From: Candidatus Thiodiazotropha taylori
Lineage (GTDB): Bacteria; Pseudomonadota; Gammaproteobacteria; Chromatiales; Chromatiaceae
Direction of reading: 5' to 3'
Assembly: GCA_019100305.1 (NCBI GenBank)
Contig: JAHRHW010000068.1
Span: 1 to 14,071, forward strand
DNA length: 14,071 nucleotides
Shown here: positions 1 through 8,188 of the stretch, piece after piece
Layout: each line of letters starts with the position of its first letter
Position numbering within the stretch: the stretch's first letter is position 1
Position numbers and translations under genes: made by a program
Notes under the pieces: model-generated
What the model was told of the DNA's origin: nothing
Databases searched by the model: none
Seen by the model: the letters and a program-made list of their open reading frames with translations, nothing else

Positions 1-248
1 TTCTCCACCCACAGCAGCTCAAACTCACTGGCCTTGAAGAGCTGCTTCAAGCGTGCCCAATAGGCTGACAGAAGCGCGCTGGGCCGCTTCTTTCCCGAAG
101 CGTAGAAATCCTCCAGATAGGCCTCAGAAAAGAGCGGAGAGACCGTCACCTCAATGCCGTTCGCGGCCAACCCCGGCAGATACTGATAGGAACGCAAACG
201 ACTGCTGGCACCAAGCCGCGGATACCGGCTGAGCAGCAGCACCTTCAT
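1..248 (-). CDS. Glycosyltransferase, GT4-like N-terminus (partial, runs off left edge)
   Basis: An open frame begins with ATG at 246-248 and stays open for 82 complete codons to the window edge, so the C-terminal part is missing. It begins MKVLLLSRYPRLGASSRLRS, a hydrophobic first strand followed by an R-x-x-x-x-x-SRLR loop. This is typical of the N-terminal Rossmann half of GT-B glycosyltransferases (GT4 family), which transfer a sugar from a nucleotide-sugar donor at the cytoplasmic face. The start codon overlaps the stop of the flippase gene in an ATGA (245-248), so the two are translationally coupled and belong to the same operon. The donor-binding C-terminal half, with the E-x7-E motif, is outside the window, so family assignment rests on the N-terminus and context only. 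Confidence 0.75.
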   Translation of the reverse strand, partial: MKVLLLSRYPRLGASSRLRSYQYLPGLAANGIEVTVSPLFSEAYLEDFYASGKKRPSALLSAYWARLKQLFKASEFELLWVE

Positions 249-1765
249 TGTGCCGGCCTCAGATGCAGCATACGCAGTAGCCAGTTGCGCTCATTCTGTT
301 GCAGTACCATGCGCCAGACAAACAGACCAAACAGCAACAGCATCAATGAACTGAAGAGAAACTTTACCCACAGGCCATGCAACTGGGAGGTGAGCAGAAA
401 CAGCGTCACGGCACCTCCCATGGAGAACATGAAACGGCGGATCGAAGTACGACACTCGGGAATCAACAGCAATGCCATCACATATAAGGCGAGCGCATCG
501 ACAAAGGCGCGGATGGTCCAGACCACGGCGGCGCCTAAAATTCCGTAGGCTGACAGAGCCCACCACAGAGCCACCAGATAGAGAGGCAACTCCAGCAAGT
601 GCAGTTTGGCAGACCAATCCGGGTGGCCGGCAGACTGCACCAGATTGAACGGCACCAGGGAGAGGCCGTAGAAGAAAACCCCGACCGCCAGCCACTGCAT
701 CACCAGATAGCCGTTCTCGGCAAACTCCCCGCCTACCCACAGATTCAAGCCGTCATAGGAGAAAGCGATGATCAGGATAATCAGCGGAAACAGGGCAATG
801 GAGATATAACTCAGGCCTTTGTTGAAGAGTCGAGCCGAATGCTCCCGGTCTTCGATCCCGCCCCTCGCCAGGGTGGTAGACTGGGCGGGCAGCAATACCG
901 AAACCACCGCGACGGGTATCACAAGCAGTCGCGAGACAATCTCATAGGGCGTGGTATAGAAGGCCACGGCAGTAACCGTCAGCACCGCACCGATGACAAA
1001 GCGATCCATCGAGACCATCAGAGGCACCACCATATTGCTGACCGTCATCCAGCCGCCAAAACCGAGCAGCGGGCGGGTCTCACGCTTGTCGTAGTGATAC
1101 CCCAGCCGAACCTCAGGTACGATACGAAACATCAGCAGCAGATGGGCAATGGTGGCCAGCAGACGCCCGACGACCAGCACGCCGACGATCGGATAGAGGC
1201 TGTTTGAGAAAGGCAGTACCGCCACCGGACCGAGAAAGGTCAGAATCCCCATCGGAATACGGATCGCGGTTAGCAGATCAAAACGCTGGTAAGCCGCGAT
1301 CACCCCGCGCAGTCCGACCGTAATGATCACCAGGGGTATGGATGCCGACAGCAGGTAGAAAGCCTTGAGGGTTTCCGCTTCCAGCTCAGCAGGCACATTC
1401 AATACCGTGCCGACCAGCCAGGGCGAAATGATCATGATGATGATGAATCCGGCGACGCCAAGAATGCCCATCAGGGTCAGCGCGGTCCAGATCAGCGCCG
1501 GGATATCAGCCTCCCGCTCCTCACCGAGACACTTCGCCACCAGTACCGTCAGCGCACGCCCCAGACCGAAGTCGAACAGGCTGAAATAGCCGACGAACAT
1601 CCAACTGATGGCCAACAGACCAAAGCGCTCTGTACCGATCTCATCGATGAGGATTGGAATTGTGACGATGGCGACCAGAAAGGGAACCGCCACACTCAGT
1701 AGATTCCAGATGACGTTTTTCGCCAACCGGCTACCGCTTGTGAGTTCTTTCTGTCTATCGTTCAT
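245..1765 (-). CDS. Wzx-like polysaccharide flippase (MATE/polysaccharide-synthesis fold)
   Basis: A 506-aa multi-spanning membrane protein. Hydrophobic stretches run through the whole length, for example about residues 17-40, 46-62, 91-115, 133-155, 171-187, 190-212, 236-260, 282-296, 317-335, 353-377, 390-435 and 448-485, giving roughly 12-14 helices. The N-terminus, and the DFGLGRALTVLVAKCLG stretch (65-81) after the second helix, are typical of polysaccharide flippases (Polysacc_synt, related to Wzx), which move lipid-linked oligosaccharide across the inner membrane. The length is normal for the family. The ATG at 1763-1765 has only a weak ribosome site, but no better start is visible. 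It lies 72 bp after the methyltransferase gene and overlaps the next glycosyltransferase by 4 bp. The glycan substrate cannot be read from the sequence. Confidence 0.85.
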   Translation of the reverse strand: MNDRQKELTSGSRLAKNVIWNLLSVAVPFLVAIVTIPILIDEIGTERFGLLAISWMFVGYFSLFDFGLGRALTVLVAKCLGEEREADIPALIWTALTLMGILGVAGFIIIMIISPWLVGTVLNVPAELEAETLKAFYLLSASIPLVIITVGLRGVIAAYQRFDLLTAIRIPMGILTFLGPVAVLPFSNSLYPIVGVLVVGRLLATIAHLLLMFRIVPEVRLGYHYDKRETRPLLGFGGWMTVSNMVVPLMVSMDRFVIGAVLTVTAVAFYTTPYEIVSRLLVIPVAVVSVLLPAQSTTLARGGIEDREHSARLFNKGLSYISIALFPLIILIIAFSYDGLNLWVGGEFAENGYLVMQWLAVGVFFYGLSLVPFNLVQSAGHPDWSAKLHLLELPLYLVALWWALSAYGILGAAVVWTIRAFVDALALYVMALLLIPECRTSIRRFMFSMGGAVTLFLLTSQLHGLWVKFLFSSLMLLLFGLFVWRMVLQQNERNWLLRMLHLRPAQ

Positions 1766-1837
1766 AGGGCGCTTGTTGGTTTTCCATTCACCCGGTCGAT
1801 CTGATCAGCGACGACAAGGCAAACCGAGCGGGTTCGC

Positions 1838-2779
1838 TCAATCCGGCTTTTTCGCCCACACCGTCATACGTCCGGTCTGACCGAAAATGGCTGCAAGATA
1901 GGCAAACGGATAGAGCAACTGATACAAGCGCACTTTATCAGAGGGACGACCGACAACCCAGCGCTGCAGCCGATGCCAGCCACGCTCCTGCAGCAGATAG
2001 CCGAAGCTGGAGAAGAGACTGCTGAGCACCCGCTGATGGTGTACGGACTCAACCTCCCAGCCCGCCTGATTGAGCAGTTTGGTTAGAGTCTCAGGGGTGA
2101 AGTGGTAGAGGTGGTTGGGCAGTTGCAGGGCAAACCAGCGGGATTGAAACAGCTTGAATTCGAGAGATGCCGCATTCGGTACCGAGAGGGCAAGATAGGC
2201 GCCGGGTTTGGCCCAGGCATAGAGTTTTTCCAACCCCTTGAGCGGGTCGTGAAGATGTTCGAGCACCATCCAACCGGTGATCAGATCGAGCTCTGACGCA
2301 TCGAGATCGACCGACTCGAGGGATCCTGTATGGACCTCATAACCAGTCTCTCTGGCGGATGCCGCCGCCTGGGGGGAGAATTCGATCCCTTTGACCTGCC
2401 AACCCTGGCTGGCCATTTTGTGCAGATAGTTACCGGATGCGCAGCCCACCTCCAGCATCCTGCCCGGTTTCAGTTCAGGGATCGCCTGAGCCTTGGTGTC
2501 GAGCAGGGATTTTATCCAATGCTTAAGCCCACCCGAACCATTGCGGGCGTTTACCTGGGTGCCCAGATAGGGAGGATAGTCGTCCGGATAGTAGAAACCC
2601 ATGCTGGCTGGCGTTGGCCGGGGGTCGGTTCTCATCAGGCCACAGGTGCCACACCGCACTACCTGAAACTCACCGGGCAGCTTGTTGATCCGATCATGTC
2701 CGGTCAACACCTTCTGATCAGTGGAAGGACAGCCCAGCGGACAGGGTCTGCTCTCCAGTTCGATTGTGCTATTGGCCAT
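1838..2779 (-). CDS. SAM-dependent methyltransferase with N-terminal Cys4 motif
   Basis: With the ATG at 2777-2779 this is a 313-aa class I methyltransferase. The N-terminus has a CPLGC (13-17) and CGTCG (43-47) pair, the Cys4 zinc-ribbon-like head common in glycan-cluster methyltransferases, followed by TDPRPTP. The SAM-binding motif I is LEVGCASGNY (109-118), followed by the later VLEHLHDP and SVPN motifs typical of the Methyltransf_23 group. The C-terminus holds a hydrophobic patch (QLLYPFAYLAAIFG) that may touch the membrane. The frame could begin at a GTG at 2837-2839, but the extra 20 residues are Pro/Ser-rich and look non-conserved, and the ATG has an AGGT 7 nt upstream. It probably methylates a sugar, or a lipid-linked sugar, made by the neighbouring enzymes. 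The acceptor is unknown. Confidence 0.82.
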   Translation of the reverse strand: MANSTIELESRPCPLGCPSTDQKVLTGHDRINKLPGEFQVVRCGTCGLMRTDPRPTPASMGFYYPDDYPPYLGTQVNARNGSGGLKHWIKSLLDTKAQAIPELKPGRMLEVGCASGNYLHKMASQGWQVKGIEFSPQAAASARETGYEVHTGSLESVDLDASELDLITGWMVLEHLHDPLKGLEKLYAWAKPGAYLALSVPNAASLEFKLFQSRWFALQLPNHLYHFTPETLTKLLNQAGWEVESVHHQRVLSSLFSSFGYLLQERGWHRLQRWVVGRPSDKVRLYQLLYPFAYLAAIFGQTGRMTVWAKKPD

Positions 2780-2860
2780 CTTCGGACCTGGTGTACGTCG
2801 CGACACAGGATTGGGGGCGGGGCAAGACTCTGATATCACGCATTAGCATGTGACAGTAAA

Positions 2861-3676
2861 CTAAGCCCATCGCCAGCCATGGATGTGGTAGAAAATGAAA
2901 GCCGATTTGGCAAACATCAGGATATGCTTCAGTCCCTTCTTTGAGGCATTGCCGCCACCATGCACGATCCGCACTTCGGGTACATAGGCGATGATCGATT
3001 GTTTGGCGATCCGGATCGAAAGATCAAAGTCCTCAAAGTAGACAAAGAAATCGGGTGAAAAACCTCTCACCTTGTCGAGCACACTGTGGCGTACGAACAT
3101 GAAGCAGCCGCTGGCCATAACCTCCTTACTCAGCGCATGCTGATCCATTTCACAGCGCATCTCATACTCCTGCAGACGCTCTGAAAAATAGCGCTTCACG
3201 GTTCGTGGTGCAAAACCGCGCAGGAAAAGATCCAACACCGCAGGATAGCGCTTGCAAAGATATTGCTTATGTCCATCCGGGTCTTCCGAGTAGGGTGACA
3301 ATAAACCCACTTCCGGGTGTTTTTCCATATAGTTGAGGGCTTCACTGAAAGCATCCTGCACAACTTCAACATCCGGATTGATGATCAGATGGTAGTCACT
3401 CTCCTGATTGAGGATCACCAGATTATGCGCTGCCCCATAGCCGATATTGCCACCGGTACCGATCACCATCCATTGATACTTACGTGCTCCGACAACCTGT
3501 CCGACCAGCTGTTTGACCTTGCTGAGGATACTACCGTTATCGACCACAACCACCGTCGCTTCGAGGTCGCGTCTTTCAGCCAGGGCGTAATCGAGTGCGC
3601 TGACGATACTCTGCAGGGTATCCCTTAAGATATCCAGTCTACTGTCATAATAAACTATGGAGATAACCAGTTTCAT
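2861..3676 (-). CDS. GT2 glycosyltransferase, WbbL/rhamnosyltransferase-like
   Basis: A 271-aa GT-A fold enzyme counted from the ATG at 3674-3676. It shows the landmarks of the WbbL-like GT2 branch: VVDNGS (44-49), GNIGYGAAHN (76-85), the metal/nucleotide site INPDVEV (99-105), the SGCFMF acceptor-side motif (189-194) and FFVYFEDFDLSIR (210-222). Members transfer rhamnose or a related sugar from dTDP- or other nucleotide sugars during O-antigen or surface glycan assembly. The length matches E. coli WbbL (about 264 aa). The frame is open to a TTG at 3722-3724, but that would add 16 residues before the conserved first beta strand and would start upstream of the transcription start predicted from a candidate promoter at 3713-3741. 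The donor sugar cannot be told from sequence. Confidence 0.87.
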   Translation of the reverse strand: MKLVISIVYYDSRLDILRDTLQSIVSALDYALAERRDLEATVVVVDNGSILSKVKQLVGQVVGARKYQWMVIGTGGNIGYGAAHNLVILNQESDYHLIINPDVEVVQDAFSEALNYMEKHPEVGLLSPYSEDPDGHKQYLCKRYPAVLDLFLRGFAPRTVKRYFSERLQEYEMRCEMDQHALSKEVMASGCFMFVRHSVLDKVRGFSPDFFVYFEDFDLSIRIAKQSIIAYVPEVRIVHGGGNASKKGLKHILMFAKSAFIFYHIHGWRWA

Positions 3677-3712
3677 ATATGAATAGTTCAGTAGAGTTGC
3701 ATCATTAACCCG

Positions 3713-3741
3713 ATGATAGGGCAAATCCGTTATGCCGACAA
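3713..3741 (-). promoter_or_regulatory. Candidate internal promoter for the GT2 gene
   Basis: Reading the minus strand, TTGTCG (3736-3741) is followed after exactly 17 nt by TATCAT (3713-3718). These match the sigma-70 hexamers at 4/6 and 5/6 positions. The predicted start near 3706 would give a leader of about 30 nt before the ATG at 3676. It sits in the 73-bp gap after the DUF3144-like gene, so it could supplement read-through from upstream. This is a consensus match only. Confidence 0.35.
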
Positions 3742-3749
3742 AAGAGGAC

Positions 3750-4013
3750 CTACCCCTGCTCTGTCGCCTGCTTCTTTATCTTCTGTATATTTTCAACCTG
3801 ATTGCTGTATGTGTCGACCAGCTTTTTCACCCCACTGGGCTTCAGATAACCCTCGTTTCCCGCATGTAGATAGGTACCATAAGTTGCTGAAGCAGACATC
3901 AAGGCCGCATTGACCATTTGCACCGGCTTACCTTCATCTTTCATCTTATTGGCGAGCTCGATAAAACGGCTGGCCAGTGCTGTAAACTCTTCGATATCGG
4001 CTTTTTCAGACAT
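3750..4013 (-). CDS. Small DUF3144-like protein
   Basis: An 87-aa soluble, mostly helical, charged protein beginning MSEKADIEEFTALASRFIEL, with a central AALMSASATYGTYLHAG segment and a Lys/Gln-rich tail. The pattern (a helix ending in FIELANKMKDEGKP, then an AL-SA-YG-Y motif) matches what I recall of the DUF3144 family of small uncharacterised proteobacterial proteins. The assignment is from memory of the pattern. The longest frame starts at a TTG (4020-4022) with no ribosome-site spacing. The ATG at 4011-4013 has GAGGA 9 nt upstream and is preferred. The start lies 5 bp beyond the stop of the large fusion gene, so it is co-transcribed and probably translationally coupled. No signal peptide, membrane segment or catalytic motif is visible. 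Its role in the glycan operon is unknown. Confidence 0.75.
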   Translation of the reverse strand: MSEKADIEEFTALASRFIELANKMKDEGKPVQMVNAALMSASATYGTYLHAGNEGYLKPSGVKKLVDTYSNQVENIQKIKKQATEQG

Positions 4014-4018
4014 CTCGT

Positions 4019-7006
4019 TCAATCCTCTTCAACCCCTTTCCAGTTCAGAGAGAAATCCTCTCCACAGCGGGTCAGGTTCGGGTTATAGGCTGGATCCCGC
4101 TCAAGCAAGGGACCGTACTTATCCAACATGTATTGCGCTTCCCCGGAAAAGCGGCGCTGTTTCTCCGGTGTATCCTCCGCACCACGGGAGGCTGACTCAT
4201 GGTGGTAAAACTCGGCGTAGGGTGTCCAGAGGTTGTTATACCCCTGCTGATAGATACGGATACAGATATCCACATCATTGAAGGCAACCGCAAGATTCTC
4301 TTCATCGAAACCGTCAACCGATTCGAAAACCGCTCTTCTGACCAGCATGCAGGCGGCGGTAACCGCGGTGTAGTTCTGCACCAGTACAGAACGTCCCATA
4401 TAGCCACGATTCTCCTCATAGGTATATTTCATCGCATGGCCCGCCACGCCACCCAGACCGAGCACCACGCCACCATGCTGCAGGCGACCATCCGGATACC
4501 ACAAGCGCGCACCGACGGCGCCAACCTCAGGCCGCACACCCTGACTGACCATCTCATCCAGCCAACCGGGAGAAATCACCTCGATATCATCATTCATAAA
4601 ACAGAGCAGCTCGCCTGAGGTCTGTTTTACCGCAAAGTTGTTGATCGCAGAAAAGTTGAACGGGTGGTCGTAACGAAGCACCTTCACCCCATCGACCGAT
4701 GCCAGTTGGGAGAAGTACTCCAGAGTCTTCGGATCATCACTCTGATTATCAACGATGACAATTTCATAATTCTCGTAATCGGTGCGGCTTTTGATGCTAT
4801 CGATACATTGGCGCACCAGGGCTTCGCCATTGCGTGTCGGAATGATAATCGAGACCAAGGGCTGAACTTCCGGCAGCGGATACTGCACCCTTATCATGCC
4901 GGAAATCAGTTTTGACTCGCTGACCTTGGCGTCGATACCGCGACTCTCAAGATCATCCTTGACCGCATTGATCGCCGCCTTCATGGCATAGGATTTAGCA
5001 TCAGCACCGGATGCGGTACTCTCAGGTATGGCCCGCCAATGGTAGAGGATCCAGGGTATATGCCGCACCTCTTTACGGGTGTCCAACTGACGCAGACAAC
5101 GTAGCGCAAGATCATAATCCTGAGCTCCTTCATAGCCCTCACGGATACCACCAACCTTCTCCAGCAGTGAGCGCCGGTAGACTCCGAAATGGCAGATCAT
5201 GTTATGCGAGCGCATCAGATCCGGATTGAAATCGGGTTTGAAATAGTGGTCGTATCTCACGTCTTCACTATTCAGTTTATCCTCATCCGAATAGAAGATG
5301 GAGGCATCCGGGTGGAGAATGATCTCCTGGGCAACAAAAAACAGGGCGTGAGGCGCGAGTACATCGTCGTGATCCATCAAACCGACGAACTGACCGGTTG
5401 CCAGCTCAAGCGCCGAGTTGGTCGCCGCTGAGATATGCCCATTCTCTTCCCGATAGACCACTTTGATCCGCTTGAAGCGGGTTTCATACTCCTTCAATAC
5501 CCGTTTGATATGGGTTTTCGTCGATGCGTCATCAGCAATGCAGAGCTCCCAGTCATCATAGGTCTGTGCCAATACGGAATCGATGGCTTCACGTAACCAG
5601 GCCTCTTCCACATTGTAGACCGGCATGACAATCGAGATCAGTGGACGACCCTGCCACTCGTTCAACGCTTCGATCGATTCAAGTTTTGGCAGACCAACCG
5701 GCTCCACATCCTTGATCCAGAGGGAGTAGGTATAGGTAGGCGAGGCATGATCGGTCAGCCGATTGCGGATCGCGGTGAGCCCGCCGGCTCTGTAGAGACG
5801 CTTGGCCTCTTTGGCCCAGGTTGCCACCATTTTTGGGTTTTTGATCAACCCGCCGATGGCCGGCTTGAAGCGCCGGAACAGACTCAGCGGCAGCATCAGT
5901 TTTGTATAGACACGCCAGCCGGTACTGTTGGTCACATCGTGTAGATGCTGCTTAGCGCTCTTCAACCGATGTTCCACGGCATCCTTTTCGTGGCCCATCG
6001 AACGAACAGCTCGCTCGCTCATTTTATATTGATGGGATAGCTCACTATTTTTCGCCTGTTCATCAGCCAGTTTGGCCTGGGTTTCGTGCAGAACCCTGTT
6101 CAGCTCCTGTTGCTGATTCACCAGCTGATCTCGTACCTCGATCAACCCATGCATCTCATCACGCTGCTGTTGCAACAGATGATCGCGCTCATTCACCATC
6201 TCCAGACGGGTCGCCGCCGTCTCTCCGGTCTGATGCAGTTGATCATAGAGATTCCGGTAGACCTCGATCGAGGACTCCATCGGTTTGTCGGTCAAAGCCG
6301 GAAAATCCTCGATGGAAACCGATTCGTCCGGATGAGCCGTGACGATAAATTGAAACGCCGCCGCCTCAGGCGTATGAAACATCCCCAGCGCTTTGTCTGA
6401 AGCGCTCAATCCCAGATTCTCAAGGCGACGTACGATCTCCGTATCCGCCATGTCATGAAATGTGTAGGAAAGTTCATCCACCCGGAAACCACTGCGAACA
6501 AACAGCTCCCTCAATGAGTGGTAATTGAAGAGATGAAGATGGGTCCGGTCGAGAAGGCCGGTATCCTCGTAACTGAAACGCCCCTCGAGTAACTCAAGTC
6601 GCAAGGCCGCATGGGCGCCATTCGGCAGAGAAGCGAGCAGTCGCCCATCCTCTTTAAGGTATTTTGGCAGTTTTTTAAGCAGAGAGATCGGATCTCTCAG
6701 ATGCTCCAGAATATCCGCACAGGTAATGATGTCGAAAGGTTCGTCATCCAGCGACTTCAACCAGTTATCCTTCTGCACATCGCCGACGATCACTTGGTCG
6801 CAGTGCTGTTTCGCCTTCTGCGCCATGGCGCGGTCATACTCCACACCGACCACATGACAGTCGAGTTCCCGGCGCAGATATTCAGACATATAGCCGGTTG
6901 CACAACCCAGTTCCAGAACCCGACTACCCTTCGGAATTCGCTTGACCAGCTGAGTATGGGAGTTGTTCTCCACATTCAGATCAAGCTTAAAATCGTACTC
7001 GGCCAC
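4019..7006 (-). CDS. Trifunctional fusion: methyltransferase, coiled coil, two GT2 glycosyltransferase domains
   Basis: A 995-aa cytoplasmic protein in four parts. Residues 1-225 are a class I SAM methyltransferase: motif I is VLELGCATGYM (30-40), acidic E56 follows strand 2, and ADILEHLRDP (97-106) and SLPNG (126-130) follow. Residues about 245-355 are a Glu/Gln/Arg-rich region with heptad-like spacing, a likely coiled coil. Residues about 455-690 are a first GT-A domain (SIVMPVYNVEE 458-468, ADDAS 491-495, DHDD 545-548, SDEDKL 573-578, EGAQDYDLALR 626-636). Residues about 716-940 are a second GT-A domain (SIIIPTRNGE 719-728, VDNQSDD 752-758, NDDIEV 805-810, FNDVDICIRI 909-918). Large proteins of this kind occur in O-antigen and capsule loci and add two successive sugars, while the methyltransferase may modify or cap the chain. 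The start is GTG at 7004-7006 with a weak ribosome site, 16 nt after the isomerase stop. It is kept because the methyltransferase fold begins there and no later start precedes motif I. Confidence 0.88.
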   Translation of the reverse strand: MAEYDFKLDLNVENNSHTQLVKRIPKGSRVLELGCATGYMSEYLRRELDCHVVGVEYDRAMAQKAKQHCDQVIVGDVQKDNWLKSLDDEPFDIITCADILEHLRDPISLLKKLPKYLKEDGRLLASLPNGAHAALRLELLEGRFSYEDTGLLDRTHLHLFNYHSLRELFVRSGFRVDELSYTFHDMADTEIVRRLENLGLSASDKALGMFHTPEAAAFQFIVTAHPDESVSIEDFPALTDKPMESSIEVYRNLYDQLHQTGETAATRLEMVNERDHLLQQQRDEMHGLIEVRDQLVNQQQELNRVLHETQAKLADEQAKNSELSHQYKMSERAVRSMGHEKDAVEHRLKSAKQHLHDVTNSTGWRVYTKLMLPLSLFRRFKPAIGGLIKNPKMVATWAKEAKRLYRAGGLTAIRNRLTDHASPTYTYSLWIKDVEPVGLPKLESIEALNEWQGRPLISIVMPVYNVEEAWLREAIDSVLAQTYDDWELCIADDASTKTHIKRVLKEYETRFKRIKVVYREENGHISAATNSALELATGQFVGLMDHDDVLAPHALFFVAQEIILHPDASIFYSDEDKLNSEDVRYDHYFKPDFNPDLMRSHNMICHFGVYRRSLLEKVGGIREGYEGAQDYDLALRCLRQLDTRKEVRHIPWILYHWRAIPESTASGADAKSYAMKAAINAVKDDLESRGIDAKVSESKLISGMIRVQYPLPEVQPLVSIIIPTRNGEALVRQCIDSIKSRTDYENYEIVIVDNQSDDPKTLEYFSQLASVDGVKVLRYDHPFNFSAINNFAVKQTSGELLCFMNDDIEVISPGWLDEMVSQGVRPEVGAVGARLWYPDGRLQHGGVVLGLGGVAGHAMKYTYEENRGYMGRSVLVQNYTAVTAACMLVRRAVFESVDGFDEENLAVAFNDVDICIRIYQQGYNNLWTPYAEFYHHESASRGAEDTPEKQRRFSGEAQYMLDKYGPLLERDPAYNPNLTRCGEDFSLNWKGVEED

Positions 7007-7022
7007 AGACTTTTTAACTCAA

Positions 7023-7940
7023 TTACTCTTTGACAGGCTGCTGCTTATCCAGAACCTCCAGACGCTTGGCCATATACTCTTCAACCAGATCCTCATAGAT
7101 TGCTGCATCGTTACTCTCCAACAGCTGATCGAAGTAGGCTTCGCGTCGGTTACGAATATGGTCTTTCGTCAACTTCTCAATGATTCCCAGTTTCACCTGC
7201 TCGAAGCTCTGCTTTTGCGGTGGGAACTTCTTAACCAGCTTGACGATGTGAAAACCGAATTCACTCTCAACGATATCACTGATCTCACCTGGCTTATTCA
7301 TGTTGAAAGCCGCCTGAACAACTGGCTTTACCATGGCGCCGCGCTTGAAAACGCCCAGAGTACCCTGATTCTCCCGGGACCTGGGATCTTCTGAATAGAT
7401 CGGTACCAGGTCTTCAAAAGTCCGGCCTGCATCGAGCTCAGCCTTGACCTTCTTAATGATCTCAAGCGCCTCTTCCCGGGTGTGATGCTGGGCCAGTCGA
7501 TCTGTGGTCGAAATCAAAATGTGTCTGGCATCCACTTTTTCAGGAATGCTGTACTCATCCGGGTTACCCAGATACTGCTCCTTGGCCGCATCCGAAAAAT
7601 CGGGTATCGGCTGCTCGTCAATCTGCTTCAGCCGCTCCAGATAGAGCGTCCTCTCCTGCTGACGTCTCATTTTCGCTTGCAGAAGTTTGTTGTCCGCCAA
7701 CCCCTGCTGTTTGTACTCATCCGCCAACGCCCTGATCAAATAGGTCTGACGTAACAGCTGCAGAACCTGCTTTTTGTTCGCCAGAACATCCTGCTGCGCA
7801 TTGACTGGTCCGTCGGCAAGCAAGGCGTCCAGATCAATTCGTTCAACCTTGATATCACCACCAAACATTAAAACATCCTCCTCAGCGGAGAGCGCTGGGG
7901 CCAAAAGAAGACCCAACAGACCTACAAGGAACAAACGCAT
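7023..7940 (-). CDS. Periplasmic PpiC/parvulin-type peptidyl-prolyl cis-trans isomerase
   Basis: A 305-aa protein from the ATG at 7938-7940, which has GAGGTG just upstream. Residues 1-19 form a Sec signal peptide (MRLFLVGLLG, cleavage after ALSA). Residues about 45-125 are a helical SurA-N-like chaperone segment. Residues about 133-238 are a single parvulin domain with ARHILIS (138-144), the FEDLVPIYSEDP stretch (175-186), NQGTLGVFKRGAMV (191-204) and GFHIVKL (229-235). A charged helical C-terminus ends in PVKE. Parvulins isomerise Xaa-Pro bonds and aid folding of envelope proteins in the periplasm. The longer frame to 7997 adds a second hydrophobic stretch ahead of the signal peptide and lacks a ribosome site. 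It is the first gene of the glycan operon, 16 bp before the fusion gene. EpsD-type isomerases also occur in exopolysaccharide clusters, but no outer-membrane polysaccharide export gene is visible here. Confidence 0.88.
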   Translation of the reverse strand: MRLFLVGLLGLLLAPALSAEEDVLMFGGDIKVERIDLDALLADGPVNAQQDVLANKKQVLQLLRQTYLIRALADEYKQQGLADNKLLQAKMRRQQERTLYLERLKQIDEQPIPDFSDAAKEQYLGNPDEYSIPEKVDARHILISTTDRLAQHHTREEALEIIKKVKAELDAGRTFEDLVPIYSEDPRSRENQGTLGVFKRGAMVKPVVQAAFNMNKPGEISDIVESEFGFHIVKLVKKFPPQKQSFEQVKLGIIEKLTKDHIRNRREAYFDQLLESNDAAIYEDLVEEYMAKRLEVLDKQQPVKE

Positions 7941-7986
7941 TACACACCTCGAGTAACTTGAAGCAATGATCAATAAAAAGGAGGCA

Positions 7987-7992
7987 ATTATA
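7987..7992 (-). promoter_or_regulatory. Candidate -10 element of the glycan operon promoter
   Basis: The minus strand reads TATAAT, a perfect -10 hexamer, 47 nt before the isomerase ATG. No convincing -35 hexamer is found at 16-18 nt upstream (GTGCAG at 17 nt is poor), so the promoter may need an activator. It lies downstream of the strong terminator of the previous gene, so the operon needs a promoter of its own in this gap. Confidence 0.4.
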
Positions 7993-8066
7993 CTCATCCA
8001 TCAGGTTTTCTGCACATTCCTGACAAACAGAGCTACCCACCAGCACAAATCCTCAAACATAGAGTG

Positions 8067-8096
8067 TTTAACAACCGTTAAAGTTCTCTATTTAAC
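8067..8096. promoter_or_regulatory. TTTAAC/GTTAAA half-site cluster upstream of the glycan operon
   Basis: The plus strand reads TTTAAC-AACC-GTTAAA (8067-8082), a perfect inverted repeat with a 4-nt centre. A third TTTAAC follows at 8091-8096. The cluster sits 75-105 bp upstream of the candidate -10 of the glycan operon, where an activator could bind. It could also be chance in an AT-rich gap. Confidence 0.3.
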
Positions 8097-8129
8097 AGCC
8101 AGATTAGGAACCAGTGGTGAAATTCAGGC

Positions 8130-8160
8130 AAAAAAAAAAGGCAGGCCCGAAGGCCTGCCT
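8130..8160 (-). terminator. Strong intrinsic terminator of the surface-protein gene
   Basis: On the minus-strand transcript an 8-bp perfect stem GGCAGGCC/GGCCTGCC (8140-8147 with 8152-8159) closes a TTCG tetraloop in the very stable C(UUCG)G context. It is followed by a run of nine or ten T (8130-8139). It begins 29 nt after the stop codon of the surface-protein gene. On the plus strand the hairpin has no T run, so it works in one direction only. Confidence 0.95.
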
Positions 8161-8188
8161 CTCTACAAGATCGCCTAAGCGATTTGTA

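Noticed and set aside
599..1207. Plus-strand open frame of 202 codons and similar plus-strand frames across the window
   Set aside because: They lie antisense to well-supported genes, have Gln/His/Arg-rich unnatural composition and no ribosome sites. They are shadows of the coding strand.
7966..8178. Plus-strand 70-codon frame between the isomerase and surface-protein genes
   Set aside because: It reads through the terminator hairpin and its poly-A side, ends in translated terminator sequence and has no ribosome site.
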